A DNA stretch of 64,000 nt from Physcomitrium patens. Its lineage: Eukaryota > Streptophyta > Bryopsida > Funariales > Funariaceae. The notes beneath the pieces are model-generated. The model saw only the letters and a list, made by a program, of their open reading frames with translations, did not search any database and was not told the DNA's origin. Location: the NCBI RefSeq assembly GCF_000002425.4, contig NC_037257.1:20046218-20110217 (forward strand). Reading direction: 5' to 3'. Position numbers and translations under genes: made by a program. Positions within the stretch are counted from its first letter, which is position 1. Each line of letters starts with the position of its first letter. Shown here one piece after another: positions 12,401 through 23,287 of this stretch.

Positions 12401-13689
12401 TGATTTGGAGTTTATATGAAAGAGATATGGGCGCTCAAAGTTAGGGTGTTGATTTTGTACCTACTGTTGCTCTTTTGGATATAACACACGCGTACAGAAA
12501 GCAACAGAGAATCGACAACTAGGGTTGGAGAGAGAACTCTCTTGGCTATATTTTTGGTATATTATTTGATGGATTTAAAGTTTTAAAAAAAGAGATATTG
12601 GAGATTGAAGTCAGCACTTGCAAATCTAAAAGTAGTAAGTGACTCGAATTGCTAGTGGTTGTGTTTTAAGTTATATCTTGTGCAATTTGATAAGATTTTG
12701 GCTAAAAATTTCCAAGAATGTGTATTTTTATATAATCAAACTTTATATATAAGTTTTAAGATATTTGAGTTTTGGATTTGTGAGATATGAAGAAAATAGT
12801 ACTTAGGTGCTTGTAAATTAGGGTTTTAGAGCACCTGCTAGGATTTTTAAGATGCCAAAGAATTGGTAGCGAATTTATAGTTGAACTTTTGTAAGATAAA
12901 GCTTAAGAATTAATTCTATGATATTCATGAACTTAGAAAAATTTGAATGGTTGGATCAAGAGATATGAATTTCTAAAATTCAGAAAGAATAAATCTTTTG
13001 TGGGAATATTATATTTTGAAGTGATTTTATTACAACTTAAGCATTTTATACAAAATAGAGTATTTTGGGAGATAAGAATTTATATATATATTGAAGATGG
13101 ATATATGGAGCTATAATTGAATTTTTGTATAAAGATGAGTTTTTGAGAGGAGATTGTAGATTTCCTTTGAAGTTATTGAAAATCTAATCTATCAGCAAAT
13201 GATTAGCTATGATTTGATATAGCCAAGAATGTTAGAAAAATTCTAGATATTTTAGAAAGCCTTATGTACAAACCTTCTTAAATATAAAAGGATTTATTAG
13301 TACAATATCTTTTTGATATTGTAGTATTTATTTGTCTTCTACTTTTAAGGTTAAATAACTTATTGGAGCTTGGCCAATAAGTTAAAACTAAACTCTCTAC
13401 AACTAGGTATTTAGTGTATTCACAAATAGAAAAACACGCAATACGACAATGGGATCTATGATTATAAGTGGATTGCAAGAAAGTATAGTATTGTTTCAAA
13501 TAAACTCAAATATAAAAAAGAAACTCAAAGGATAAGTTCAAATTTTAGATTGATTCCTTTCTTATACTAAGATGCATTCAATTTCTAATTTTGATCTCAA
13601 ATCTAAACTTCTTTTTACTAAAATATCTATAATTCACTTAATACTAATTCAATCTATATAATTTAGCTCATTGAGCTTAACTTAAGCTA
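9452..13689. other. AT-rich region without recognisable genes
   Basis: More than 4 kb with only short open frames (for example 9707-9955, 10068-10277, 11748-11939) that show no domain, no splice context and no relative elsewhere in the window. The stretch around 12120-12660 is slightly less AT-rich and may be an eroded repeat, but no ends could be found. A small perfect hairpin lies at 13357-13383. I see nothing else identifiable. Confidence 0.5.
13357..13383. repeat. Short inverted repeat
   Basis: Two 10-base arms, AACTTATTGG and CCAATAAGTT, are separated by 7 bases and can form a hairpin. No T-run or gene lies beside it, so a terminator role is unlikely. Confidence 0.6.
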
Positions 13690-14390
13690 AAAATTTATAA
13701 TTTTTAAAGTCAATGAAAAAATTTTAGAGAAAATAAAAGCCAAATTAATGAAAAAGATCGCCTCTTGCTGTAGCCACAACTCTCAAAATTGCTATCTATA
13801 AATTAGCTTGGATCTTCCTTACATCATTTCTTTTTGTTGCATGCAATGACTTGTTGGAAAGCTAATAATAAGATCTAGCTTTTCTCAAACTTTCAAAATA
13901 AAATGATAAAAATCCAATAAATGGCATAGAAACTTCTAAATTAGTCTTGAAACTTGCCACTCAAGAATTCCAGCAATCTTCAGCCTAAAAATTTCTTTGG
14001 ATCTTCTTCATCATAACTTATTTTCTTGCCTATTAAAACTTTTAAGAAAGTTGAAAAAAAGATCTACCTTCTCTCAAAATCTCAAAACAAAAAGATAAAA
14101 ATGTAATAAATGACATGAAAATCCTAAACCAATCTTAAATCTTGCTATCCAAAAATTCCAACAATCTCTTTATAAATTTGCATAGATCTTTATTATCATA
14201 GATTTTTTTCTTTCATAAAAAGACTTATTAAAAATCTAACAATAAGATCTAGTTTTTCTCAAAATTTCAAAATAAAAAGATAAAAATGCAGTAGATGGCA
14301 TGGAAAAATCCAAACTAGTCTTAAATCTCATCACTCCAAAATTCTAGTGATCTTCCTCCCATATGACATTAGCCCAAGGAAAATCCTTTG
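13690..14390. repeat. Degenerate tandem repeat, unit about 187-190 bp
   Basis: A block containing AGATCTA, TTCTCAAA and AAAAAGATAAAAATG followed by AAAT..TGGCAT recurs at about 13868, 14058 and 14245. A fourth, more eroded partial copy precedes them near 13700-13860. Spacing is close to 190 bp but identity is low, so the array is old. The unit has no coding capacity and is not seen elsewhere in the window. It may be a fragment of an old satellite or of an LTR with internal repeats. Confidence 0.6.
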
Positions 14391-14725
14391 ATATCAGAAA
14401 ATATCCACCCTAACCTCCCTCCAATATCCACCTTGAATCTCTATAGAGCCAGGTGTATATCTTAAAAGATAATACTCTCAAAGCATAAATAATCTATCTA
14501 AGGCAATAATCTTCTATTCAAAATCTCATTCATATTTATAAACTTATTATCATTGTATTTTTCTTCCCTATAAGTAAAACTAATTACCTTTCAAATAAAT
14601 TTGATGCACTTAAATTAAAAGCATGATAAGAATTATATTTTTTAAATCTACATATATTTTGGTATGTGCTAAAGAATTAGACCACAACACTTCCATCATC
14701 AAGATCAGAGTCAGTGTGAGCTATA

Positions 14726-15600
14726 TGTCAAGGATAAGAACTTGAAGAAAGCAAATAAAGAAGTGAGACTTTTTCAAAGAAATATAACAAAATAGAAATA
14801 GAAAAGTATGTATATTAAAAAAAACTAAAATGTCTATTGTCAAAAGATAAAAAAAACTAAAGACTCTTAAAACTAGACTAGAAGCAAGAAAAGAGTTGAT
14901 AAGAGTGAAGAAAGATTCATTCTTATCTTTATATATACTATCTATCTAAGATCTATGTGGTGTTGTTCTATAGGACCTTCACAAACGTATTGACATATAT
15001 TTTATCTTGCAAGGTAAGTTTTCTATGTGGATGCTACATAATTAGCTTATTCTATAAGCTATGAATACATGTGGTATGTTTTTAGCTTATTTATCAAGTT
15101 TCTAACCTACCAATCAATTACAAATACATGTAAAGTCAAAACAACATCTAAAAAGCTTCTAGGAAGCTTCTCTAGAAGGTATTATGAAATTAATTTATTT
15201 TTATTTACTTCTACCTATTCATGTTATTTAAGTCATAATTATAGTAGGTATATATGCATGACATTATCCCCTCTTTTGAGGAGAAGTTTTACAAGGAGCG
15301 GTGATCATATATTGAAGAAGATTAAGATGCGACAAATTGTATTTGCTACATACTCTGATCTTTTTTTCTTTTGAAGATAGTTGATAAGTCTTCTCATTCA
15401 ATGGTAATATTCTATTTTAGGATAGAAAGACCAGGTTTTTTTTAATATACATACTTATTTGATCATTGTTGAAACCTTCATAACTTCTTTCAAGCAAAAA
15501 ATTTATAACATCATCAAGATTTGATCCTATGTCCAATAAAATCACCAAACATCAAGAGTCTCTTCTCAAGTTGTGATATCAAATGCATTTTTAAAGACAT
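14726..15600 (-). repeat. LTR-like unit of relic E, copy 1
   Basis: About 870 bp that align throughout with the second copy (15601-15960 plus 20588-21060), arranged head to tail. Its left end, TGTCAAGG..., resembles the left end of the family B LTR, TGTCACGG.... A TATATATA lies at about 14931-14938, and the sequence around it resembles the TATA region of the B LTR. Sense-upstream of that, 15151-15180 keeps GAA/TTC triplets at heat-shock-element spacing, though less regular than in B. Two adjacent LTR-like units with no internal region are unusual and their origin is unclear. Confidence 0.6.
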
Positions 15601-15960
15601 GAATGTAGAAGAAAGCAAATCCTCAACATATTCTTATATCACCAAAAAGAAGTAAAAAGTCACTAAAAGATGATATAGTATTGAATTAGAATGGCTATTG
15701 CCAAAAATAAGAAAATTAAAAAGTCTTGAAATAAGACTAAAGACTAGAAAGGCATTGATAAGAGTGAAGAAGGCTTCACTCTTGCTTCCACATATACTCT
15801 TAACTTGGAGCTACTTGGTGATGTCTTGTAAGACCTCCAAAATATGTTGACTATATAAGACATATACTTTAACTTGTAAGATAAGTTTTTTATATATGCA
15901 CTACATAACTAGCTTATTCTGCAAGCTATCAACATGTGATTAACTTATTGACCAAGTTTC

Positions 15961-16286
15961 TATTACAGAAAAGAAGTCTAAAAGCTACAAATACTTAACA
16001 TTAGCAAGGATTTTACTCTAAGAGAAGTATGGAGAAATGTATCTTTTACTTCGAATACCCTTTATTTATAGGTAGAGTTTATATCCCAAGTATATGGACT
16101 TCATCCAGAGTCACCTTCATCCTTCCAATTAGAGCTAGATTCATCTTAGTCTAGCCGCCTCTTTAAAACCTTAGCCACCATCATAGTAACTTCTTTTAAT
16201 CATTTGCTGCCTTTTGACTATTAGCAACATACTATGATTAATCTTCATGTGGTGGTAATTAAGTAAGAACTTCTTGATCTTCAACA
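15961..16286 (-). repeat. Copia-1 3' LTR
   Basis: 326 bp, matching the right LTR over its full length with scattered substitutions. It reads TATTACAG... to ...TTCAACA on the plus strand, so in sense it starts TGTTG, as many Copia LTRs do. The divergence between the two LTRs shows that the insertion is not recent. Confidence 0.93.
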
Positions 16287-16300
16287 CTCCTACTTTGCTA
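16287..16300 (-). other. Copia-1 polypurine tract
   Basis: On the minus strand the bases just before the 3' LTR read AAAGTAGGAG, the purine-rich primer for second-strand synthesis. The same position in Copia-2 reads AAAGTGGAAG. Confidence 0.75.
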
Positions 16301-16309
16301 ATTTTTAAA

Positions 16310-17740
16310 AGATTTTTAATCTTAATCTCTGAATCAAGTCATGATGCCTATCCTTCACTAATACCTTTGTAAGCACATGAGTAAACATGTCTTTTGTAGT
16401 ACAATACTTCATACCTATTATTCCAATTTTAATCTTCTGTCATATGAAATGATGTTGAACATCAATGTACTTGGTCCTTTAGCAATGTTTTGAATTCTTG
16501 GTAAATGCAAAACATCCTTGATTGTCATACATATTTAGAATTACTTCTAATTATACTAGACCAATGTCTTTTAAGAGTTCCCTTATCCAACATGCCTCTA
16601 TTACACAATGACTTGCTGCCATATATTCTGCCTCCATCGTTGATCTTGTAATAGTAGCTTGTTTCTTGTAATATAATGAAATGACTACTATTCCTATGAA
16701 GAATACATATCCCATTTAGGAACTTCTATCATTTATATGTCTAGCCGAATCTACATCATAATAACCTTACAAATCAATGTTCTTACCACCAAGGCACAAT
16801 TTGAAGTCCTTTGTACTTTTTAAGTACCTCAATATCCTCTTTACCATTGTTCAATGCAATGGTTCAGCCTTAGACATGTATTGACTTACAACACTCACCA
16901 CATATGCAAGATCCACTCTTATAGCTATGATTACATATATGAATGAGCCTTTTGCTGCCTTGTATGGAACACTTTGCATCTCACCTTCAATTTTTGCAAA
17001 TTCTTCATCTGTGAGCTTCATCAACTTCAAATTTGCCTCCAAGGGTGTTCCGATGGACTAGCACTTCTCCATGTTGAATCATTTCAACACTTCTTCAATG
17101 TACTTGGTTTGACTCATTGTAATGGTCTTGTTACCATGATCTCTTACAAATTCCATTCCCAAGTAGTAATGCAACTCTCTCAAATCACTCATCCCATATT
17201 CTTTCTGTAATTTGGCTTTCATCCAATCCATCTTTTCTATATTATTAGCCAAGATGATCAAATCATTAACATAAAGGATTACAATCACCAAGAACTCTCT
17301 AGATTGCATCACATACAATAAATGATCACCCTCACTCCTCACAAACTCTTCATTAACAAAAAAGGTGTCAATTCGTTGGTACCATGCCCTTAGTGATTAT
17401 TTCAATTCATACAAGGATTTCTTCAATTTGCATATAAGATGTTCTTTGCCTTATTGTACAAATACTTGAAGTTGATCTATGTAGATGTCTTCTTGTAATT
17501 TTCCATTCAAAAAGGCCATCTTCACATCTATTTGGTGTATTTTCAAATCCATTGCTATTCCAATTGCTACAATGATCCTAATGGTGGTGAATTTGGCAAT
17601 GAGTTCATAAGTCCCATTGAAATCAATTTCAGCAAATTATAAATATCTTTTGGCAACTAATCTTGGCTTGTGCTCGACCATCACATCCATTGCATCTCTT
17701 TTAGTCCTAAACACCTACTAACAACCAACACTAGATCAAT
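16310..17740 (-). pseudogene. Copia-1 reverse transcriptase and RNase H, broken
   Basis: Frames at 17079-17342 (RT) and 16851-17042 (end of RT/RNase H linker), with further unlabelled matches at 17350-17740 and 16310-16850, are collinear with Copia-2. The catalytic RT motif reads YVND instead of the Copia YVDD, so one metal-binding Asp has become Asn. Several stops and frameshifts separate the pieces. The enzyme cannot be active. Confidence 0.85.
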
Positions 17741-17887
17741 TTACTCTTCTTCTATAGTCTTCTCCTATTTGATTGTATCTTCTTACTTCATAGTATCACA
17801 CAAAGACAATGAATCAACAAGAAGAGCAATATTTGTATATTCTTTACTTACTTGAAGGAAGATGTGATCCTTCCATTATTTGCCATG

Positions 17888-18574
17888 TTACCTTTTTTCT
17901 CTCAAAGAATATCTCCTTTCACTTATAGAAGAACATTCATCTTGTTGTACTCTATGTTCTTTTCCAACCTTCTTCTCTCTTAAACCTTGTAGTTTCTCAT
18001 TCAATGGTTGATATTCTTCATCATTATCATCATTCCAATCTTCAACATCTTCATTTCTTTTATTACTAGTCTTAGTAATTGTATGAGCCTTCATTTTTTC
18101 AACCTTCTTTGGCTTTTCATCTTCATCATCTTCATTGTCTTCGTCTTCTTGTTTCTTTGTTGAATTCAAAAATGTATCCACAAACACACCATTACTTGTA
18201 CTTGGACACATCTCCAAGTGCTCACAAGTACTCTTATGCTCCAAAAACTCAACATCATGACTTTTGATGATCTTCTTGGTTTCCAAGCACATTAGCCTAT
18301 ATGCCTTAGTACCTTCACAATAATCAAAAAACACATACTTTGTACCTTTTGCATCAAGTTTGGACTTCATACAATCTAAGCCACTTATCATAGATTTGAG
18401 TTCTCTCATGCTCTTCACATTCAAATAGCCAAGGCAACAATGCCATATATTCAACTTGTCTTGATTTGATGTAAACTCAACAAATACAGCTACATCCACT
18501 CCATTCACCTTTTTATAAATGAAGTAATAAAAATTTCCCTCTTTTAAGCCTTTGAAGACCTTGTCTCTATTCAA
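17888..18574 (-). pseudogene. Copia-1 pre-integrase/post-integrase fusion
   Basis: An uninterrupted 228-residue frame. Its start matches the GAG-pre-integrase zinc region (KLNIWHCCLGYLNVKSM), but after residues ISGLD it jumps directly to CMKSKLDAKG, which in Copia-2 lies behind the integrase core. About 650 bp equivalent to 46185-46835 are missing, and with them all the DDE residues. The junction, at about 18376-18381, keeps the frame. The tail is rich in Asp, Glu and Lys, as usual between integrase and RT in this family. Confidence 0.85.
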
Positions 18575-18604
18575 TGTTCATACAAAACATCCATTCATGT
18601 CAAA

Positions 18605-18940
18605 TTAAACTTTAAAACCTTCCATTACAAGTTTACTCACCAAAAGTAGATTTTGCTTCATCTTAGGCACATGAAGGACGTTTTTGAATTTGATCCTATT
18701 AGTTTGTCCATTCATAACCACCTCCACCATAATAGAGCCAATTCGAATGGCTTCATAGGTACCACTATCTGCCAATATCACGTTTGATGCTGGAATAGCC
18801 TCATAAGTGTCAAATGAACACTTATAAGGTGTCATATGCTTAGAATAATGGGAATCCACAATCCCTCTTGATATGGCAGCCATAGAGGTCTTATTTGTTG
18901 CTGTGAATGCATAATCTTGTCTTCTAAATTCATTTTGCAT
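18605..18940 (-). pseudogene. Copia-1 protease region, broken
   Basis: Similar to the protease part of Copia-2 (SKHMTPYKCSFDTYE and the following block). The active-site part reads IVDSHYSKHM where Copia-2 has IIDSGVTKHM, so the catalytic DSG has become DSH. A stop separates it from gag. Confidence 0.75.
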
Positions 18941-19036
18941 ACTATTTGCATTCTTCTTTTCTATCTTTCTGCCTTTGTAGCAATTTCTAGCAAAATGGCC
19001 AACTTTGCTATAAATAAAATAAGATTTGACATTACT

Positions 19037-19693
19037 TCATTGATTTGGATAATTGCTCTTGCCTTGACGTGAGTAGAGTGCATAATCTTCACTTTGAAGC
19101 TCCTTTTCTTTTTTCTTGGTTACTTCATGTATAAGTCTTGCCATCACATAGTCCATTGTAAGCTCTTTTAGCTTAATGGACTTCAATGCCACAATAAAAT
19201 AGTTGTAGGATTCAAGAAGACTCATCAGCAAGGTCATGACAATATGACTTTCTTCTAAAGGCTTGTCAACAATTACTAGTTGGTTTGTAAGGACCTTTAC
19301 CTTATTGACATGAGCCATGAGGTCTTTACCTTCTTCTATCTTGCAAGTAAAGAACTTCTTTTTTGTATAGATGATTTTGGATAAGTTCTTCATCTCATAG
19401 ATGTTATAAAGAGTCTTCCATACTTCCGCTAGTCCTTTGCAAGAGATAATGTGGGAGAAGTTGGCTTCATCTACATTGGTTGCAATCAATCCAAAAGCCT
19501 TTTTTTCATGATATTTGAATTCATTCTTCTCCTTCATATTAGCATCTATGCTTAGAGCCTCTTCACTTTCATCTATAATATCCCAAAGATCCAAAGATGC
19601 CAACAAAAGCTCCATTTTTACCTTCCAATGGTAGAAATTCTCACCTCTAAATTTTTCAATAACTCTCAATCCTTCACCTTCACTTGAAGCCAT
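19037..19693 (-). pseudogene. Copia-1 gag (UBN2-type), partial
   Basis: 218 residues beginning MASSEGEGLRVIEKFRGENF, nearly parallel to the Copia-2 gag. It covers the capsid-like part up to a SNYPNQ end before the zinc knuckle, where a stop appears. The zinc-knuckle region downstream (about 18960-19036) is eroded. This is the best-preserved gene of the element. Confidence 0.85.
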
Positions 19694-20242
19694 GTCTAAG
19701 AAAGATTTGTATCAAAAAAGATTATAAGAAGAAGTCCTAATGCTCTCAAAAATATCAAGAAGGTTTTACTACTTTAGAATCACAAAATCCTTCTTTGTGA
19801 ACAAATTAGTATTTTTACTCTCAAAAATACTCTCAACTTCATTTCTAAGACTTTTCACAAGTCTGGTGACCTATCTAAGTGTCTCAAATCTGATTTGCTA
19901 CTCTAATATCACTCTTATGCTTACAAATCACTTCTATACACCATAAGAAACCTTTTAAGCACAATCAGCATCTTTACGACATGAAATTACAAAGTTAGAC
20001 CACCAAGGATCTATCTCAGCAATAGCAAAATGCAAGTGTTCTATAACTTTTCCTTAAGGTGAAAAACCAAACACCAACATTAAAATTCTCTTGAACATAA
20101 GTAAGAGCAAATCAAGATATAGATCTAGATCTGAATCTGAAAGTTAGATACTTCTAAACCCTAACATTAGCAACAACAACTTGATCTAATCTACATATAA
20201 ACAACCAGTTCAAAGAACTTCAAAACATTCAAATAAATGTGA

Positions 20243-20256
20243 GTGGGTCCATAACC
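20243..20256 (-). other. Copia-1 primer-binding site: half-tRNA type (initiator Met)
   Basis: The plus strand reads GTGGGTCCATAACC and abuts the 5' LTR with no gap. Plant initiator tRNA-Met carries GUGGGCCCAUAACC across its anticodon stem-loop (from memory), so 13 of 14 bases agree. The usual site complementary to the tRNA 3' end is absent. Drosophila copia and yeast Ty5 are known to prime from such a cleaved half-tRNA. Confidence 0.75.
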
Positions 20257-20582
20257 TATTGAAGAAAAAAAGTCTAAAAGCTACAAATACTTAGCATCAA
20301 TAAGGATTGCACTCTTAGAAAAGTGTGGAGAAAGATATCTCTCACTTCCAATACCTTTTACTTATAGGTGGAGTTTACATCCCAAGTACATGGACTTCAT
20401 CCAGAGTCACCTTCATCCTTCCAACTAGAGCTAGATTCATCTTAGCCTAGCTGCCACCTTAAAATCCTAGCTGTTATTATAATAACTTCTTTTAATCCTT
20501 TGTTGTCTTTTGACTATTAACAACTTACTATGATAAAACTTCATGTGGTGGTAACTAAGTAAGAACTTCCTCATCTTCAACA
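20257..20582 (-). repeat. Copia-1 5' LTR
   Basis: 326 bp, the same length as the left LTR. In sense it starts TGTTG and ends ...TTCAATA, directly before the primer site. It is followed on the plus strand by GTTTC (20583-20587), the second copy of the target duplication. Confidence 0.93.
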
Positions 20583-21289
20583 GTTTCTAAGCTATCAATC
20601 AACTACAAATTCATGTAAAGTCAAGCAATGTATGAAGCTTCAATAAAAGGTCTTATAAAATTAATCTACTTTTATCTATTTTTATCAATTTCTATCTAAT
20701 CATATAGGTATTTATTAAAATAATTTTGTATATCCGTAATACTACCTTTGCTAAGAACAAGTTCTATAAAGAGCGGTCTTTATATGTTGAAGAAATCCAA
20801 GATGCAGTAAATTATATTTGCCACATACTCCAATCTTTGTTCTCTTCAAAGATGGTTGATAGGCCTTCTCTGTCATCTATAGTATCCTATACTAGGGCAA
20901 AGAGATTACCTTGTTACTTGGTCATTGTTAAGGCCTTCATAACTTCCTTCAAATAAAATATTTGAAACACCTTCAGGAGTTGTTTCTACTTCTAATATAA
21001 TTACCAATCATTGGGAGTTTTTTTCAAGGTCTTGATATCAAACGTGTTGTATCTCGCCATCTATTCAAGGAAGAATAAGTTGTTCATGAAGAACTTCATC
21101 TCAATTTCATCATCTTGAAGGTTGTGACGATTGCAATGTCTCATTTGGTTAGTCTGCAAACAAAAGCTCTTGAGTTGAATCTGTTGGTTGTTGGTTCTCC
21201 ATCTCTTTAACTATACAAAAGCTACAAAAAAGGATAAAAAATAGAATGTTATCTTCTTTTGATCTTATTTCTTTTATAGTAAAGATTTT

Positions 21290-21655
21290 TGATTCTTCAT
21301 CTTGATTTTGATAGATGTCATCAATGAAAAGCTTCAACTCTCTTTGCTACATTTACAAGATTTTTTGCTAGCTTCTATATGTATTTATTGACATCATATC
21401 TATGCCAATAAATAAGATATTCTAACCTATTTTGGTGTCGCCTTGAATCTAAGACTTCTTCTATCTTAAACTCTTGATTATTATCTACTTCTATAGGAGA
21501 AGATGGCATTTGTCTTCTTCTCAAGATATTCAATACATTATATGGCTCAAGAAGGGATACATGAAATACAGAGTAGATCTTTATAACATTTGATGGATAT
21601 AATCAATAAGCAATAAGATTGATTTATTTACAAATAGAAAAAGATTCAAGCCTAT
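21290..21655 (-). pseudogene. Relic E integrase tail and chromodomain
   Basis: Reading the minus strand gives [11 protein letters not shown], then EEVLDSRRHQNRLEYLIYW and an FH-ending tail. These match in order the family B integrase end ([11 protein letters not shown]), chromodomain ([19 protein letters not shown]) and tail. A TAG stop cuts the end of the chromodomain, and the sequence before VFHV is strongly eroded. Chromodomains target chromovirus insertion to particular chromatin. Relic E is thus an older cousin of family B. Confidence 0.85.
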
Positions 21656-22365
21656 TATAATTATCATTTTACTTATTCTACAAATTCCTTTCAAAATAAA
21701 CCTATAGAGGGAGATTCAAACTCAGAGAAAGACTAAGTGCATGAGCTTACAAGTTAGGATCACTCAATTAGCCATAATCCAAACTACTAAAATACCAAGA
21801 AATATTACAATGCCTCCTTCTAGTAACAATACTCCTTCATCAATTGATAACCACAATGTACAATCCTACACTCTTAAAAGACTTCTCAAAACACATAAAT
21901 TCCATCCACCACCAGAAATAATAGACTTCACTCCAACCAATCTGGATTTACACAATTTCTGTAATCACAAACTTCTTTTGTCAAAACACACACACAACTC
22001 TCAATAAACAACAATCATAATCTTCCATCCATAATCAATCTTTCATAACTTTTCATATAATTCAATCACACAATACTCCAATTACATAATCAATAATTGA
22101 TAAATCAATCTCTGATTTATTCCACAGACTCACTTCTCAAAATTCAAAAACTATCCATTACTCTTCAATAACAAAGAAACAAAGAAACAAAGAGGTAGCA
22201 CCAAGCTTATCCTAGCTCATGACTATCATAGTCTGGCACCCCAACAAACTTCTACAACTCCTATATAATTGCTCTTGATTTCCAGATTCTAACCGTAATC
22301 CCATAATTAACTACTTTTAATAACTAAGTTAACCATCTGTCCTCTAGAACTAACTATTATATGGA

Positions 22366-23129
22366 TGTAGAATAGATATTAATTCATTTTTAAAAGATAT
22401 TGGTAAAATATATTAATAGTCCATATAATAGAAAATTCAGGAAGACGGATGAGTGATTTAGTTAATAAAAGCGGTTAATTACAAAATTACAGTTAGAATA
22501 TGGAGAATCAAGGGAAAGTATATAGGAGTTGTAGAAGTTAATTAGGGTGCCATCATTGTGATAGTTGTGAGCCGGGATAAGCTTGGTGCTACTTCTTTTC
22601 TTTTTTTTGTTATTTTCTTTGAATAAGAGGATTCAGAGTTTCTGAATATTAAGAAGTGAATTATGGAATAGAAATGTGATTGGTATTATTTGAGAAGAAG
22701 AAAGATTGAATGCTGAAATCTGATTGTAATTCAATAGAGAGAATGAGTTTGTGTTTGTGTGAAATACTGTAATGTAAATGGAAGTTCTGTGTGAAGAATT
22801 CCAGTGATTGGAATGAGGGTAATTGTGTGTTAAAAGCTGTGAGGGCGCAGTATTACAGTTGGAGATTATGAGGGTGAATATATTGGTGGAAATAGCAATT
22901 ATTGGTATGACTGAATTGTTGTAAGTAAGAGACCAATAAGGTGAAGGAAGAGATTATAGTTTCTTTGTGTGTTCAGATATTGGAAATAGAGATGATACAT
23001 TCAGGAGGTAATTGATTGTGTGACCCTAACGTGAATACTTAAGCAACTAGTCATTTCTCGTGTTTTAATCCCTCTATACGGGTTTATTTCCATTAGATTA
23101 ATTTGGAATAAATAAATCAAGCAATCACA
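22366..23129 (+). repeat. A1 5' LTR (764 bp)
   Basis: Starts TGTAGAATAG and ends GCAATCACA. It aligns with the right LTR over the full length with several percent substitutions by eye. Flanked on the left by ATGGA. Confidence 0.93.
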
Positions 23130-23132
23130 TTT

Positions 23133-23150
23133 TGGCGCCGCTGCCGGGGA
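23133..23150 (+). other. A1 primer-binding site, tRNA-Asp
   Basis: TGGCGCCGCTGCCGGGGA lies three bases after the 5' LTR. It differs by one base from the tRNA-Asp complement used by Athila/Tat elements (TGGCGCCGTTGCCGGGGA, from memory). A2 carries a related site on the minus strand at 41301-41318. Confidence 0.88.
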
Positions 23151-23287
23151 GTGATAATAGCTTTGGATGTTAGGAGTTAATTACCAAACATATGAGAAAA
23201 TTGACAATTGAAGACGATTTCAGTAGTGTTTGAAGTAAGATTATGGTTAATAAGAACAAGAGCATTGCATTGAGGAAAATAAATTAG

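Larger units (their letters stand above)
15961..20582 (-). mobile_element. Copia-1 LTR retrotransposon, with integrase deletion
   Basis: A complete insertion: two 326-bp LTRs (15961-16286 and 20257-20582), 5-bp target duplication GTTTC on both sides, primer site at 20243-20256 and polypurine tract next to the left LTR. The coding strand is minus. Gag, protease, part of the integrase region, RT and RNase H are recognisable in normal Copia order, but the integrase core is deleted and the frames carry stops. The element is not autonomous now. It is the closest relative of Copia-2 in the window. Confidence 0.93.
15601..21060 (-). repeat. LTR-like unit of relic E, copy 2 (interrupted by Copia-1)
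   Basis: The two parts, 15601-15960 and 20588-21060, together match copy 1 in order and length (about 830 bp after removing Copia-1 and one GTTTC duplicate). The interruption is exactly the Copia-1 element with its 5-bp target duplication. This copy lies next to the chromodomain end of relic E, so it is the better candidate for the 3' LTR of that element. Confidence 0.6.
14726..21655 (-). mobile_element. Relic E: old chromovirus remnant, split by Copia-1
   Basis: The oldest layer of the left nest. Recognisable coding sequence (about 21655-21290, minus strand) encodes the end of a Gypsy integrase plus a chromodomain and is clearly related to family B. Downstream in sense lie two direct copies of an LTR-like unit, described separately, the nearer of which is split by Copia-1. 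The rest of the element is missing: at 21656 the sequence passes abruptly into the LTR of A3. Confidence 0.7.

Noticed and set aside
21149-21337. 62-residue minus-strand frame near relic E
   Set aside because: It overlaps the eroded end of the chromodomain tail in another frame and its downstream spacer; nothing similar is open in family B.
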